From Sarcocystis neurona (lineage: Eukaryota; Apicomplexa; Conoidasida; Eucoccidiorida; Sarcocystidae): a DNA stretch of 64,000 nucleotides. The DNA is taken from contig KL647310.1 in NCBI GenBank assembly GCA_000727475.1, positions 558,001 to 622,000 of the forward strand, given 5' to 3'. The notes under the pieces were generated by a model. The model saw only the letters and a list, made by a program, of their open reading frames with translations. It searched no databases and had not been told where the DNA came from. This document shows positions 11,601 to 22,949 of this stretch, one piece after another. A program made the position numbers and the translations under genes. Within the stretch, counting starts at the first letter, position 1, and each line of letters begins with the position of its first letter.

Positions 11601-14600
11601 CGTACGCGGATACCTCTCCCCACATACGGACTCACAGAGAGAGAGAAAAGCAGTGCGTTTTCTATTCTACACACTTGCTTGCGATCCGCATGCCACCGCT
11701 ACTGTAAGTTTCTTGGCAACCACGTCGGGTGTGAAACTTGCGGCGGACCTCCTTCGGGGCGTCTGCACATTGTCTCTCTCTCCTCGTAAGCAGTGGAGCA
11801 TCACACGCACATTCTTGCATATCCATGTTTTGTTATACACCCAACCCCACCTACTTCCCCATACATACGTATGTAGGGGTATGGGTGAGAGGCAACATCT
11901 GTTGTGGTGGTGGTGGTCCACTTTGTTGCCCTTGTCCTGTCGCCTCTCTTGCCCTTTGATTACCAGAAGACCACCAGACGGTTCGGTGATGACTACCTGG
12001 ATATTTACACACGTACGCACACACACAGACGAACAGTTTACTGTTCTCCCCCCACCCTCAGCCGTTTCTTTACATGATTCTTACACAGACGTGTGGGTGT
12101 GTTTTTGCGTCGCGTGGATTCTGCCGCCGTGATAGAGAGGCGCGCGTAGATCCTTCCCACATTTGCGTGCCGTTTGTGTATGTTTGTCTTTTTTTGCAGT
12201 GCTGGACAAAGGGGAATTGCTCCCTGGGTGTAGAGGGGGACCAGCGCGTGTTTATTAAGGCCCCGCTGATCAATGATGTCGCGGTGCACGAGTTACCCGA
12301 CCGCCTTCCGGCGTTCCACAAGAGCTGGAAGCCGTTGGTGTTTCTTCTGAACGACTCAGTAGCAACCTTCCGCATTACTGAAAATCTCTGTCTGGTTCTA
12401 ACGAAGGACCAGCAGCAGCAGGCGAACATCCGGGCAGTCGACTACAACGGCGGCTTCTGCTGCGCACACCCCTCGACGTTTGTGGCTGCGGCGTATGGCT
12501 CCTTTGCGGTGCCCGGCTTCGATGCGCTGCCGCACTGTTTCTCCATTCCTCGCATGCAGACGGCAGCTGGCGACTGGGGGTTCTACGTGCACTTTTTCCC
12601 CTGGGGTTTTCTCTTCATTCCGAAGAGTGTGGAGATCACCAAGCCGCAGCTCGTTCTGGGGGCCGTCGGGATCGGCAAGAAGGTGGAAACGCTGGCGCTG
12701 CTCTTCCACCCGCCGAACCTGTACCTAGAAATAAAGCTTGACGCTCCTTCGAAAACGTGCCGCACGCTAGAGGCGGGCAAAGATTTTTTGATCACGGCCA
12801 AAAAGGAAGACGAGACCGACCTCGTGATTTACCTGCTGCTCGACGGACAACTCGCCAAGTACACGTACTCCTTTGATCTGAGAATCAATAAACCTGGCAG
12901 ACCCAAGCACCATGAAGGCCTGTTTTACAAGTGTCTCCCTCCGCCGAAAAACGCGGGCGCAGGAGCCGCAGACCGAAGAGGCGGCCACGCTCCCCACGCA
13001 GCGGCTGGGGCTGCTGCCGGAGGAGGAGGCGGCGACTCCCAGCCGCAGCTGGCTCATCGATTCATCCTCACCGACACCAAGCAAGTCAAGGTGCTTCAGC
13101 ACGAGGGGGCCCCTCTAGGAAATCCCAAGGAGCAGCTCGTCAATCGAGAGACCATCGCTTTTCTAGACGCAGAAGTCTGTAAGATGACGGCTCTCTCCAC
13201 CTGGTCGTGTCTCACCCTCTGTCGGTCCGAATGGATGGGGAGGATGGGGAGTATGTGTTGCTTTTCTTCACGTTTATAGACATATACGTGTATACGCCTC
13301 TGACGCACAGATGCGTGCGGCCACCTATATGTGTCTACGTATGCAACTACATGTACGAAGTGTCTGTGGAGTTATATGTGCGTACACGTCAGTATGGTGA
13401 TATGGGCGTACATATATATATATATATATACATACACATGTGTACATGTATATATATGTGTATATGTGTATAGTGGTATGTGCGTAGGTCAGTATGTATA
13501 TACATATTTATAGGTGTATATATGTATAGATATATATTATGTATATATGAGTACATGCATGTGTACATACGTATATATGTATATATATATATATGCCTGT
13601 GTAGGTGTGTGTGTAGGTGTGTGTGTCGTGCTGTGGGTTTCGCGTCCGTACACACGGTTGAATATATGTGGGTCTGAGGACGTACACATACACATATATA
13701 TGTATATATATATGACTATGCGTGCGTCATATACTGGTGCTACGTACTTGTATAGCTCTGTGGTAGAAGAAGAGCAACTCGCGTGAGCCGGAATCCTGCT
13801 TCATCTGTCAGTGTACTCTCTCGCCTACGTGTGCGTCTCTTGTGCAAACATGCGTAGAGTTCCTCGTATTTCTGCAGCTGCAGAAGGATGTATTTGTGTA
13901 TGCGTGTGTTCCTGTGGCTGCTGAATGTGACCGCGTGCGCTGCGTCTGCTGCAGCGAACTGAACGCGGTCGCAGCACGCACAATCCCGGCGGACACGCGT
14001 ACCTCACCATCACTTCCTTCTTCATATACGCGTACACACACACTGGCGTTTTATTGATATATACATATATAGAAATAGACAAATATGTAGATGCAGACGT
14101 GGTGACGAACAGGTGCAGTCAAGTCTATCTACAAACGCATGCTCACGCACGCATACATATATACGTGTGCAACTCTATATGTGTGAACGAAGAGCTCTGG
14201 ACCTCCGTATATCACTACGTGCGCATATACTTATATATATGTATATATGTGTATCGTTACTTCCCTGTATGGGTGTACACACATATACACGTAAACATAT
14301 ATATATATATATATATATATGTATCGCTACTTCCCTGTATGAGTGTACACATGTATACAAGTGTTTTTTTGCACAGAGATATTTTTACGTATGTATTTCC
14401 GGCGGGAAAATTTTCTATGGCGCCTGGACAGCGTTGCCGAAGTGCCCGTGTAGGTGTCCGTTTTTCTGCAGAATACACGTGGTGACTTCATGTTTGTGTA
14501 TATAATATGTGTGCCTGTGTGTGTGTCTATGTAGGTGCATATGTATCTATGAGCATGCAATATATGTATATGTGTACACGCGAAAAGAAGTGCAGGGCGT

Positions 14601-14757
14601 ACAGATGTGTATTTCTAAATGTAAAGAAGTATCTATCGTACTTGGAGATGTGCTTGCCCTGAGCTGTTGTCCGGTGGGTTCAGGTTTGTACTACACGCAC
14701 CCTCCCGCCCAGAAGCTGTGCAAAGCGTTTACGACCGTCGCGAATCCTGTCGGCTAA
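8605..14757 (+). CDS. Six-exon gene, conserved-looking protein of unknown function, 506 residues
   Basis: Exons: 8605-8704, 9627-9798, 10192-10286, 11179-11279, 12200-13178, 14684-14757. Donors include GTGAGG, GTAGGA and GTAAGA; acceptors include TTTTTTTGCAG before 12200. Exon lengths sum to 1521 nt, exactly 507 codons with TAA at 14755, and every phase matches. The large exon is coding beyond doubt (KSWKPLVFLLNDSVATFRIT, then DWGFYVHFFPWGFLFIPKSV). It is rich in Phe, Trp and Tyr, with an Ala/Gly-rich insert near residues 400-425. I see no signal peptide, membrane helix or known domain. A GTAAGG donor at 9767 is an alternative end for exon 2 but breaks phase. AATAAA at 14814 lies 57 bases past the stop. 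Exon 5 is certain; exons 3 and 6 are less so. Confidence 0.72.
10125..10191 (+). repeat. 39-bp duplication at the exon 3 acceptor
   Basis: CAAACGCTATCTCTATGTA occurs at 10125 and 10164. Each copy is followed by CACTCTGAG. The second CTCTGAG is the acceptor used for exon 3 (10192). The first offers a second AG at 10160. Confidence 0.7.
13380..13740. repeat. TA/TG microsatellite cluster in intron 5
   Basis: Alternating runs of TA, TATG and GTGT with long (TA)n stretches near 13419 and 13580. The Tyr/Ile/Val-rich frames here are artefacts of the short period. Confidence 0.85.
14050..14580. repeat. Microsatellite cluster with a duplicated 30-bp block
   Basis: GTATCG(T/C)TACTTCCCTGTAT is present at 14251 and 14321, separated by a long (TA)n tract. 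TG-rich sequence follows. The whole lies in intron 5 of the 8605 gene. Confidence 0.8.
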
Positions 14758-14819
14758 GGATTGTCGTCAGTCTTAGAGGAGGAATAATGTGAGGCATTCT
14801 GTAAATCTTCACCAATAAA

Positions 14820-15391
14820 GAAGGAAGCGTGTTCAGTAGAATTACGTCACCTACGCGCGTGAACCTGCGACGCAGTAGCTCGAGTGGCTGTCTGCCTGAT
14901 CCTACGAAGAAACGTATTACTGAGAATCCCACAGTGAAATGTTATATGATGTTGCACAAGTGTAATCCCGTGTGGCTGTTTGTACGTATATATGCATATA
15001 TGTGTGTTTCTCCGCGCATCTTATAAATCTGTCTCCACTGAATAAATAAAAAAGGTGGTTACACACAGGTAAACGTATACCCATATATATATATATATAT
15101 TTGCACAAAGGTATAGTGGTACGTATGTGTGTGTGGTAGTGAGTGAGAGAGAGAACACTGGATATGATATGCGGCAGTGAACTTTTCCCGTAAGGCCCAT
15201 AGGGCGTAGAAACGTATGTAAAGTGAATGACGTGTGGTTGCAGTGTAAATTGCAACCACGCTTCTGCGCGTACACAGTTTTGTGTACTGGATCGAAGGCA
15301 GCGCCGTACTGAGGCGTAGTGGACCTCAGTGGCAGCACACGCTGAGGGCAGAAAGTCATTAGCTGCTGCCAGACATTGAAGGAGCAAGCAA
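14820..15391. other. Intergenic stretch with a TA microsatellite
   Basis: The stretch follows the AATAAA of the preceding gene. A (TA)n run lies at about 15082-15101. No gene is supported. Confidence 0.5.
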
Positions 15392-15508
15392 ATGGAGGAC
15401 TGTATAGAGAAGTCGACGTCCGAGGCAGTCACTGAGGAAAACGAGAATGAAGACACCCCAACAAAGAGGCAGCAGGATGGGGGCAGTCTTTTCAAAGATG
15501 AGCCGTGA
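15392..15508 (+). CDS. Candidate first exon of an unknown gene
   Basis: An ATG opens an acidic, polar frame of 38 codons (MEDCIEKSTSEAVTEENENE at the start, KDEP at the end). It runs into CC|GTGAGG at 15504/15505, a good donor, so it may be exon 1. Its composition differs sharply from the Leu/Ser-rich antisense frame. The next exon is not identified. It could also be a chance frame. Confidence 0.33.
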   Translation: MEDCIEKSTSEAVTEENENEDTPTKRQQDGGSLFKDEP

Positions 15509-15509
15509 G

Positions 15510-18500
15510 GTGTCTTCTGGGGGACGTGCGTACGTTGTTGTTGCGGCGGAGATATACGGTGAACTACTCGCATGGCGTGAGGGGGTGTCGCAGCGGGGAA
15601 ACGTGACTCATGAGTGAGCTTGGTGTTGGACAGCAACTGCATTTGCATTTGTTGAATCCGTGACACTCCAGAGGCGTCGCGGTTTGTGGATCATAGGGAG
15701 CGTGGAATAAGAGGCTTTTTTTGTCGAGGCTGCATTGACGCAGCTACACGGCAAAACATACTTCGTCGGTACCATCATTTATGGGCAGCAGCGCATGCAG
15801 GTGCTGCGCACTGAGGATTCTGCTTCTTATATGGGCGCACGCGTGTGAATATATTTGCATTGATATACATACACACACATACATGTGTATATACACTCAT
15901 ATATATATATATATTTATGTCTATGTTAGTCGTCTGGACAATCGGATACATGCACGCGTACACGTACTTACAAGTGGTTGCTTTAGGTGTACGGCGACAA
16001 GGTAACAGCTGGATGCGGATGCATACCGGGTGTCGCTGAGACGCATGTCCAGGCCCGTATACGCTTCACAAAATGGAGCAGCACTTTTTCTTAGGAAGAC
16101 GATGTGTAGATCTGGGACCGCCGCACGCCGCATGTTTCTGATACTGGGGTGCACTGGCAGAAGGGGTAGATACACTTGCGTTTCTATTCCCCCTCACATG
16201 GAGTCAATAGACGCACGGGCAGCACAAACAGGTAACCCTTTTCACGTAGTCAGTGGCGCGTTCGCGGATAGACGCCCTTAACGCAGACGCGTAGGTTCCG
16301 TGAGATGTATGTCCGTTTCTGTATACGCACATTGAGCACGCCTGCATTTGTGTATCCTCACATACATATTTACACGTAACTGTCGCATATGCACACACGT
16401 GTAGCAGTAGTTCGGTGAACGCGTGGCGGACTTGCATAGACGCGTCTCCATACCCACGTTTACACTTGCGCGTGGACGGTGTTGCCTCTTGACAGGAGTG
16501 GGTGGCTGTGCGCACATGCGTACACGCGTGTACGTACATGTGGACTGTGTGTGTGCATGTCGAGTGTCAGGCGCGAAGAGGGGAGAGGAAGGAAGGAAGG
16601 GAAATTTTTGAACATGGAACTCCAATGTCGGGTATGCTTTTCCGCCGGTCGACGCGTGTGTGCGATGTATGGTCACATACGAAAATGGACAGATAAGAGT
16701 AAGCGGACATTCGACACACAAGGAAGATTTCCCGTCCCGCGCAAAACTGCCCCCCGACGGAGAAGCAAAGCTGCTGCTGAGAGCGTGCTCTTGTCAGCGG
16801 CCTTTGTCCCTGCGCGACGCGTACGAGTACCAAAGGCATGCACGCGCGTCCCTGACCCTCACAGGATGTGTGAATCAAGAATGATTATCAGAATACGAGG
16901 GAACGGAGCACGCGCTTGCTTGCGTGGGTGCTGTCTGTGCACAGAATACGTATGTAATGACGCTGCAGGAGGGCAGGACTGCTTAACAGCGCGTGCAGGC
17001 TTGCGTGCATGTATGTTGTGCATCTTGTAGTTTTGTTAGATGTCTGTGGACCAAGGGAGCAGGAAAAGACGACCGTACATGAATGAGAGACATCTGCTGT
17101 TCCCTGTGAAGGCGAGAAGGTCTCTATTCCCTTACGTGCATGCATGCGTGTGGACTGTCACGACGTCTATCATGCATCAACAAAGTAAAGGACCGCTGTC
17201 AAGCGCAGCCTACGCGTGTGCGTGCACTGGCGCCGCCACCTCGCTGAACAAACTGGGAACACAAAAGAAAGAAACGACTTTGGAAGTAAAGAACGATGAT
17301 TTGTTTTCTGTGCGCTCATCTGACAACATGCGGCCACCGCATTTTTTCGGCTCCCCTCTGAGGAGGCTCTCCGATACAGAAATGTGGATCTGTTCTTGTA
17401 GAGTTCAGCGTGGACACGCACGCACGCGGCCACCTCGCAAACACAAATTTACGTGCAGATATGGAATGAAATTTCGGCTGCCTGAATTAACTGTACCGGG
17501 TAGACTTTCACGGACAAACAGCTTTTTGTGCAGCAGCGCAATAGACAGACGGTACATAAGAGTTATCCCTGTATATACGTATACATATATATATATGCGT
17601 ATGGAAACGATAAATCGATGCAGGGTGCGTACTGTATGAATTCGTACAGGTGTGTGCACAGTCGCTAGGATGCAGGAGCAGTTCAAGGCCGAAAGCGTGT
17701 ACGGAATTACCGTGTTTACTTTCGGTTGAAAGGACGGTGGGGAGCTGATGGAGTTGTTGCACACGTGAGAGATGCGCTCACCCACTCCACATGCATGCTG
17801 CTGCGCGTGGCTGTCAGGCACACTCAGGCTGTTTTTCTTTCCCCATCCTTGAACAGCCCATCCCACGGGAGGTGGTGAATAGTCGCGTACGTATACATAT
17901 ATGTGCAATGGCCAGTGCAGCCACGTATGTCGGTGCACATCCATGGATATAATATATGTATATACACGTATACGTGTATGTATACACACGTGTGTGTTTG
18001 CTACTACATAGTTGCAAGAGACACACAGAGAAAATGACCAACAGATAGAACTGCGAATGGTTGCGGCCGGGAACAGTCCTGTCTCCCTGGGCTTGCGCCG
18101 TAAGTTGCCGTAGCACGTCTGTACAGCGGGGTGAACGTATCCCTGTCCAAACCTGTACGCAGAGGACCCCTTCTTCCTTCAGAGAGAGAGACCTTGTCAG
18201 AAGGAGACGTCTCTTTGCGTCGCCTAATATGTATGAGTGGGCCCCCGTAGCCTTTTGTACAGGCGTCGAGGGCAGCTGTCGAAACCTGCTTGTGGAGATA
18301 TTCTACCTCGCTGCCTGTGTTTATACACACTAAAGAATCATATGCTTAAATATCTATCTATGTACGCGCAGTGGTCAGCGACGCACGTCGCATACATGCG
18401 GGCGTACGTATATACGTGGATACGTATATGTACGTATGTGGTGTCATTTATACGTGCGTGTCTATGTAGACACGCGTATGTGAATGTGAACGGCTGCGGC

Positions 18501-18960
18501 GGAGGCTCCCGTGTGTCCAAAGCAGGGGACAGACATCGTCCTCAGTGCAAGTGCAGCCCCCGTAACTGTGGAGATTTACGCGCGGGGTTTTTTTTGGGTT
18601 TTTTTGCGCTTGAACAGCTGCGGACGACCCCACGCAGGCACGGTGCGCACTGGCAGACAATAACGGCAGTCTATTCTCTATTCGTGTGTATGTGTGCACC
18701 GCCCTGTACTTTTGTCAAGAAGAAGAAATCGATGTGCTTGCGTTCCTCGTATGCACACGCGTGTGGACGTGCGCAGAAGTATACGTCCGCGTGGAGAGAG
18801 AGAGGGAGAAGACGCGTCAAAAGGCGTGTATCACGCCCCGCGGGTTCTTACGCCGTGACAGTCCTCATCGCGCGAAGTTTCTCACGTGTGCAGATGAATA
18901 AATGTATACATCTGTACATGTATATTTATCTATGCGTAGACAAATACGACCGTATGCACT
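15510..18960. other. Region with unresolved exon-like fragments
   Basis: Fragments worth noting: a minus frame 16175-15970 that ends at CTT|GTAAGT; a plus frame around 16660-16860; a plus frame of 199 codons at 17040-17639; and mutually antisense frames near 18060-18330. None has homology I recognise, and several conflict. TA microsatellites lie at about 15900 and 17580. I make no gene call. Confidence 0.4.
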
Positions 18961-18976
18961 GCAGTAGCAACCGGAG

Positions 18977-19868
18977 GTGTTGCATGTTCTCCGGACGGAT
19001 GAAGTACCAGTGCTTCTGCACCCCCGTTTACTAACGACCACCACGCGTGCGCTGCTGCTCTTGGTGCGGCTGCTGTTGCTGCTGCGGCTGATGCTGCTTT
19101 TTTCGTCTGTCTACCATTGCCCTCACCTCCGCGCTTCTGCCGCTGCTGCGGTGGAAGAAGCGGCTGCAGCCGAGAAAGCTGTGTGGCAGCACCTCTGTGG
19201 CAGCCCCAACACGGCAGTGCCACCACCAGCGGCCACACTCACTCCACAGCAGCAGCTCGCCCAGCAGCAGCGGGCTGCAGCACTTGCCCGGCAGCGGCAA
19301 CGTCGGCAACGAGGCTCGAGCAGCAACGTCAGCAGGCACCACTGGGTGCTGCAGCCGCCTCGGTGACACCAGTAGCAGCAGCAGCAGGACTGACGCCAAA
19401 AAGGCGACGACGCAACAGCAGCAGCGAAGTCAACAGCAGCAACGGCAGCAGGAGGCACACCTACAGGGCACGAGCTGCTGCAGCACCAAAAAAGAGCAAC
19501 TCTGCTACTCTAAGCAACACGCTGCAATGCTAACCGCGAGCCGCAGCACCAGCGGTCGCAGCGCCACAAACTTCCGCAGCAGCAGCAGCAGCGCTGCTGC
19601 TCCTGGTAGCCTGCTATTGCACAGCAGCAGCAGCGCCCGTGGTCCACGAGGAACAAGAAGGTGCCGGGGAGGCAGAGACGGGGACCTAGCCTGCAGCAGC
19701 AGGAACATCAGCGGAAAGGTGATCAACATGCAGCTGCTGCTGCAGCAGTCCCCGTGTGTAATTGTTGACGATCCCTCCGACTCCGAAGGCGGGCAGAATG
19801 CGTGCCACACGCGCAGCAACGGTGCTGGAGTACGTCTGCAGGAGGAAGGAGCAGCGGCGTGCAGCTGA
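18977..19868 (+). CDS. Ala/Gln/Ser-rich open frames, possible coding exon
   Basis: CAG tracts lie on the plus strand here. The frame to 19366 reads AAAAVEEAAAAEKAVWQHLC followed by a Gln/Arg-rich part; two other plus frames stay open to 19533 and 19868. This is the composition of Eimeria-type coding inserts, but no start codon, splice chain or homology fixes a frame. The 3' half is antisense to the carrier-like gene, which argues against it. Confidence 0.27.
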
Positions 19869-21677
19869 GTGGCAAGGGTTATTAAAGAAATCCAGACTTA
19901 ACAGATGTAGCGGGGTAGACAGAAATTGAATCGCAACGGGACACAGTAGCTGAGCAGCAGATAAAGCCATTGCGGAAGGGTTTTGCTGCTGCAGCACTTG
20001 CTTGCGCACGCCTTGCTGCTCATCGTTCTTCCTGATTTCTACTTCGTTTCTCGCCAACGTTGCTGCTGCAGCTCCTCGTTCGATATCGTCCCCTGCTGCT
20101 GCCGCTGCTATGTCTCCCCCGGCTGTCCCTGTTCGAGGTGTTCCTGCAGCTGCTGCTGACCTACCTTGTCGGCCCGCTGCTGGTGCTTCTGCCCGACTAC
20201 CGGTAGTCGCTCCTGCAGGCGCGTCTGCAGCAGCTGGTTCCTCTCTGGCAACAACGTCTGCTGCTGTCGCTACGTTTGAACGGCTGTCTCCCCCGTGCTG
20301 CCGGAACACCACCGGTCGCCACTGCTGCAGCTCCTTTCTCCCAAAGGTTGCGTCTTCTTCATGTGCAGAAGACCTCTTCCTGTCTCCTCTGTCCTGCGTC
20401 TTCTGCTTCTGCTCCTCCTCGCCCCGCTGTTGCCGGTGTTCAGCAAACTGCTGCTGTTGCTCCTGCTGCTGTCGCTGCTGCCGAGACGGCTGCGGCAGCT
20501 CCTGCTGCTCAACCGCTTCGCTTCCTCCCCCTCCTCCTCTTGCTGCAATTCGTTTCTCTCGTCTGGACAGCCACGCGGCCACGTACGGCGGCGCGTTGAA
20601 GGAAGCAGCAATCGTCAGGCTATCACGAGCTACAAAAAGCAGCGTCGACACGAGTGGGAAACGCCGCGGCGTCTCTGTTTCACCTGCAGCACGTGCGGCA
20701 GGAGAGCCCGATGTAACCGCAGCGCGGCTGGCAGGAGCACGAAGATCAGAGACCCGAACAGCAGCGCCCGGCGCCACAGCAGCAGCTGGACCAGAAGCAG
20801 CAGCAGGCGCAGCAAAAGAAGAAGCAGCAGCGGCAGTTGATTCCGACACAATGCGTGACGTTGAGTCTTGACCTACTTTGTTGGCGGGGCTTGCCGCCGC
20901 AGCCGCCGTCCCTCCTTTCCCACCAGAAACACCTTTGCTTCCTACCGCTTCACAACTCGACTGACAGCCGCTGCTGTTGCCGCTGCCACTGCTATTCCGG
21001 AACGTGTCAACCCTGCTGCCGTTGCTGCTGCTGTTGCTGCTCCGTTCGAAAGTAGTGGCAGGGGTTATGGCCTTGCGGCCGAAGAGCTTTGCGAAGATGA
21101 TATCTTTCCTAATGCAGAGGTACATGTTTGCTGCGGTGGCAGCGGCGAACTTGACAATCCCTGCCGACGAGGTGCTGCTGCCAGTGCTGCTGCTGCTGCA
21201 GAGTGCGAGGGACTCGGCCCCGTTGGCCGCAGCGTAGGTTCCGACGTAGACACCAAGTACAATGCGGAAGTCCCTTCCGGCAGCAAAGCGGAGGGGCTGC
21301 AGCAGCAGCTGCCGCAGTCCAGAGGCCACAGAACTCCACAGCTTCTCCACGCCAGCGGCGTTGCGAACAATCGACCGATCAATAATAGTTACAACAGGGG
21401 CAACGCCTGCGCCTGCTGCGGCTGCTGCTACGGCATCTGCTGCTAGCCGCCGCAGCAGCACGTCACCGCGACCTAGCTCGGTCGAACGAGGGCAAGGAGG
21501 AAGAGTAGCAGCAGCAGCGGCAGGCAGAGCACCAACACCAGCAGGCGAGCCAACGGTAGCAGCTAGACCAGCAGCACCAGCAGGTAAGTCGGCCGCAGTC
21601 GAAGCGGTAGCGGAAGAGAAGCCAGGACCAGGACGGCGAGCAACATCTGCAGAAGGCAGCCCAACAGCAGGTGCCAT
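19686..21677 (-). CDS. Polytopic membrane protein resembling mitochondrial-carrier-type proteins, with Ala/Ser/Gln inserts
   Basis: 663 codons from an ATG in good context (GCTGCCATGG). Three blocks look conserved. Block 1 (95-210) has FRIVLGVYVGTYAAANGAES and NMYLCIRKDIIFAKLFG. Block 2 (338-370) has FVARDSLTIAASFNAPPYV. Block 3 (572-645) has FLSTPLHLLSLDFFNNP and ARVARILPAFGVGGIVNNY. Between them lie long Ala/Ser/Gly/Gln inserts (about 210-335 and 380-570). Several segments could be membrane helices. The block pattern recalls uncharacterised eukaryotic proteins grouped with the mitochondrial carrier superfamily; this is from memory and unconfirmed. An in-frame TGA at 21692-21690 separates it from a further open frame upstream, and an N-terminal exon may start at 22771. 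Coding is likely; the function is tentative. Confidence 0.55.
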   Translation of the reverse strand: MAPAVGLPSADVARRPGPGFSSATASTAADLPAGAAGLAATVGSPAGVGALPAAAAATLPPCPRSTELGRGDVLLRRLAADAVAAAAAGAGVAPVVTIIDRSIVRNAAGVEKLWSSVASGLRQLLLQPLRFAAGRDFRIVLGVYVGTYAAANGAESLALCSSSSTGSSTSSAGIVKFAAATAANMYLCIRKDIIFAKLFGRKAITPATTFERSSNSSSNGSRVDTFRNSSGSGNSSGCQSSCEAVGSKGVSGGKGGTAAAAASPANKVGQDSTSRIVSESTAAAASSFAAPAAASGPAAAVAPGAAVRVSDLRAPASRAAVTSGSPAARAAGETETPRRFPLVSTLLFVARDSLTIAASFNAPPYVAAWLSRREKRIAARGGGGGSEAVEQQELPQPSRQQRQQQEQQQQFAEHRQQRGEEEQKQKTQDRGDRKRSSAHEEDATFGRKELQQWRPVVFRQHGGDSRSNVATAADVVAREEPAAADAPAGATTGSRAEAPAAGRQGRSAAAAGTPRTGTAGGDIAAAAAGDDIERGAAAATLARNEVEIRKNDEQQGVRKQVLQQQNPSAMALSAAQLLCPVAIQFLSTPLHLLSLDFFNNPCHSAARRCSFLLQTYSSTVAARVARILPAFGVGGIVNNYTRGLLQQQLHVDHLSADVPAAAG

Positions 21678-21689
21678 GGCAGCGGCGCC

Positions 21690-22220
21690 TCAATGACCTG
21701 CAGCTGGACGGGCTGCTACAGCCGCACAAGGAATTCCAGAGAGCTTGAGAGCAATACCAGCAGAACAGAGCCGCAGCGCCTTGGCTGCGTGTACCCGTAG
21801 CACGAGCTGGAGTTCCAGCAGGCACAGCTGGTGTCGAAACAGCAGGAGCAAGCAACGGGTGGACGGGAATCTCAGGAACCGCAGACGAGACAGCAGCGAC
21901 GGAGAATTCAAGGATACGGAAGGGTCAGCAGGAGGGGAAGCAAGCTTGGCGGAAACCGCGGCCGCACACGTTGCCGAACGGCCGGCGGGAGGACAAACAG
22001 CGAAGGGATTGAGAGCAATAGCAGCAACGTGGAGAACAAAAGGAAGAGCAGTTGAGGAACTGCACAATACAGCAGGAAGGGAGGCAGCAGAAGCGTTCAC
22101 AGAAGCGTGAGACGCAGCAGCACCAGGAAAAGCAGCAGAGGGATAAGGAGCAGCAACAGCAGCAACAGGAACACCAACAAGAGACGGAGGCGTGTTGCTG
22201 CTGTGCGGATTCTTCTCCAA
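21690..22220 (-). pseudogene. Open frame upstream of, and in frame with, the carrier-like ORF, closed by TGA
   Basis: 176 codons of Ala/Pro/Ser/Leu-rich sequence in exactly the frame of the 663-codon ORF, separated from it by one TGA and four codons. It may be an upstream exon whose stop is removed by splicing, a broken extension, or a CAG-derived chance frame. A small GT...CTGCAG intron over the stop is possible. I cannot choose. Confidence 0.25.
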
Positions 22221-22294
22221 CGAGGGAACGGTCGAAAATGGAGGAGAGGAGAGAGAGCGAGAGACCGTGGCCGCTCAAAACGTTCTGCAAACTG

Positions 22295-22771
22295 CTAAGG
22301 TGAAGGCACGCTGCTGCAGTACGACTGTCGCCCTGCAGAGAACGTGCTGCTGCAGCAGCAGCCTTTGCAGCAGCAAGTCTCCCGGAAGCAGTCGTAGCAG
22401 TAGGGGTTGGAGCAGCAGCAGCAGCGTGTACAGCAGGAAGGAACGGGAGCGATGCGAACAGCAGCGGCGCTGTTGTTTTCCACTACTGCAAAACAGTCCA
22501 CCACATCATGAGGAGCATCAGCCGCAGCGGCGGTGCTATTTGCGTCGGCGCTAATACTTCCGCTCCTGTTGCGGCGGCTAACCTGGCGAGTGTGAGAAGC
22601 GTCTGCTGTTGCAGCACGCAGAGGACGCAGCAACAGCGGGGACGCTCTACGCGAAGGCGAAGACGTAGAGGAAGAAGCAAAACACCTCTGAAAGAGCGGG
22701 AAGAGGCCGAAAAAAGAAGAGAACAGCGCAGAGACAACGGAGCGAGAAAAGAGCAATCTAGCACTTCCCAT
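22295..22771 (-). CDS. Candidate N-terminal exon with an organelle-targeting look
   Basis: ATG at 22771 opens MGSARLLFSRSVVSALFSSF and continues through Arg/Ser-rich sequence with almost no acidic residues for about 70 codons. This is typical of a mitochondrial presequence or a signal-anchor. The frame then becomes Cys-rich through a CTG tract and stops at 22295. It could be exon 1 of the carrier-like gene on the same strand, which would suit a mitochondrial protein; no splice join is proven. Confidence 0.35.
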   Translation of the reverse strand: MGSARLLFSRSVVSALFSSFFGLFPLFQRCFASSSTSSPSRRASPLLLRPLRAATADASHTRQVSRRNRSGSISADANSTAAAADAPHDVVDCFAVVENNSAAAVRIAPVPSCCTRCCCCSNPYCYDCFRETCCCKGCCCSSTFSAGRQSYCSSVPSP

Positions 22772-22949
22772 CACAGCACCACGGTACCTCCTAAAGCAAA
22801 GAAGACAATGCAGGATAACGCACACCACAGAGCTACTTGTCGGCTCTGCATCCTGAAGCAGATCCAAGAACAACCTCGCTCCTAAGAAATTCACAGGACC
22901 CACCACTAATAGCCAATACAGCCAGGCCAAAAGAATATTAAAATCCAAG

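Noticed and set aside
18237..19034. 265-codon plus frame
   Set aside because: Cys/Tyr/Arg-rich, spans microsatellite scraps, no homology or splice support.
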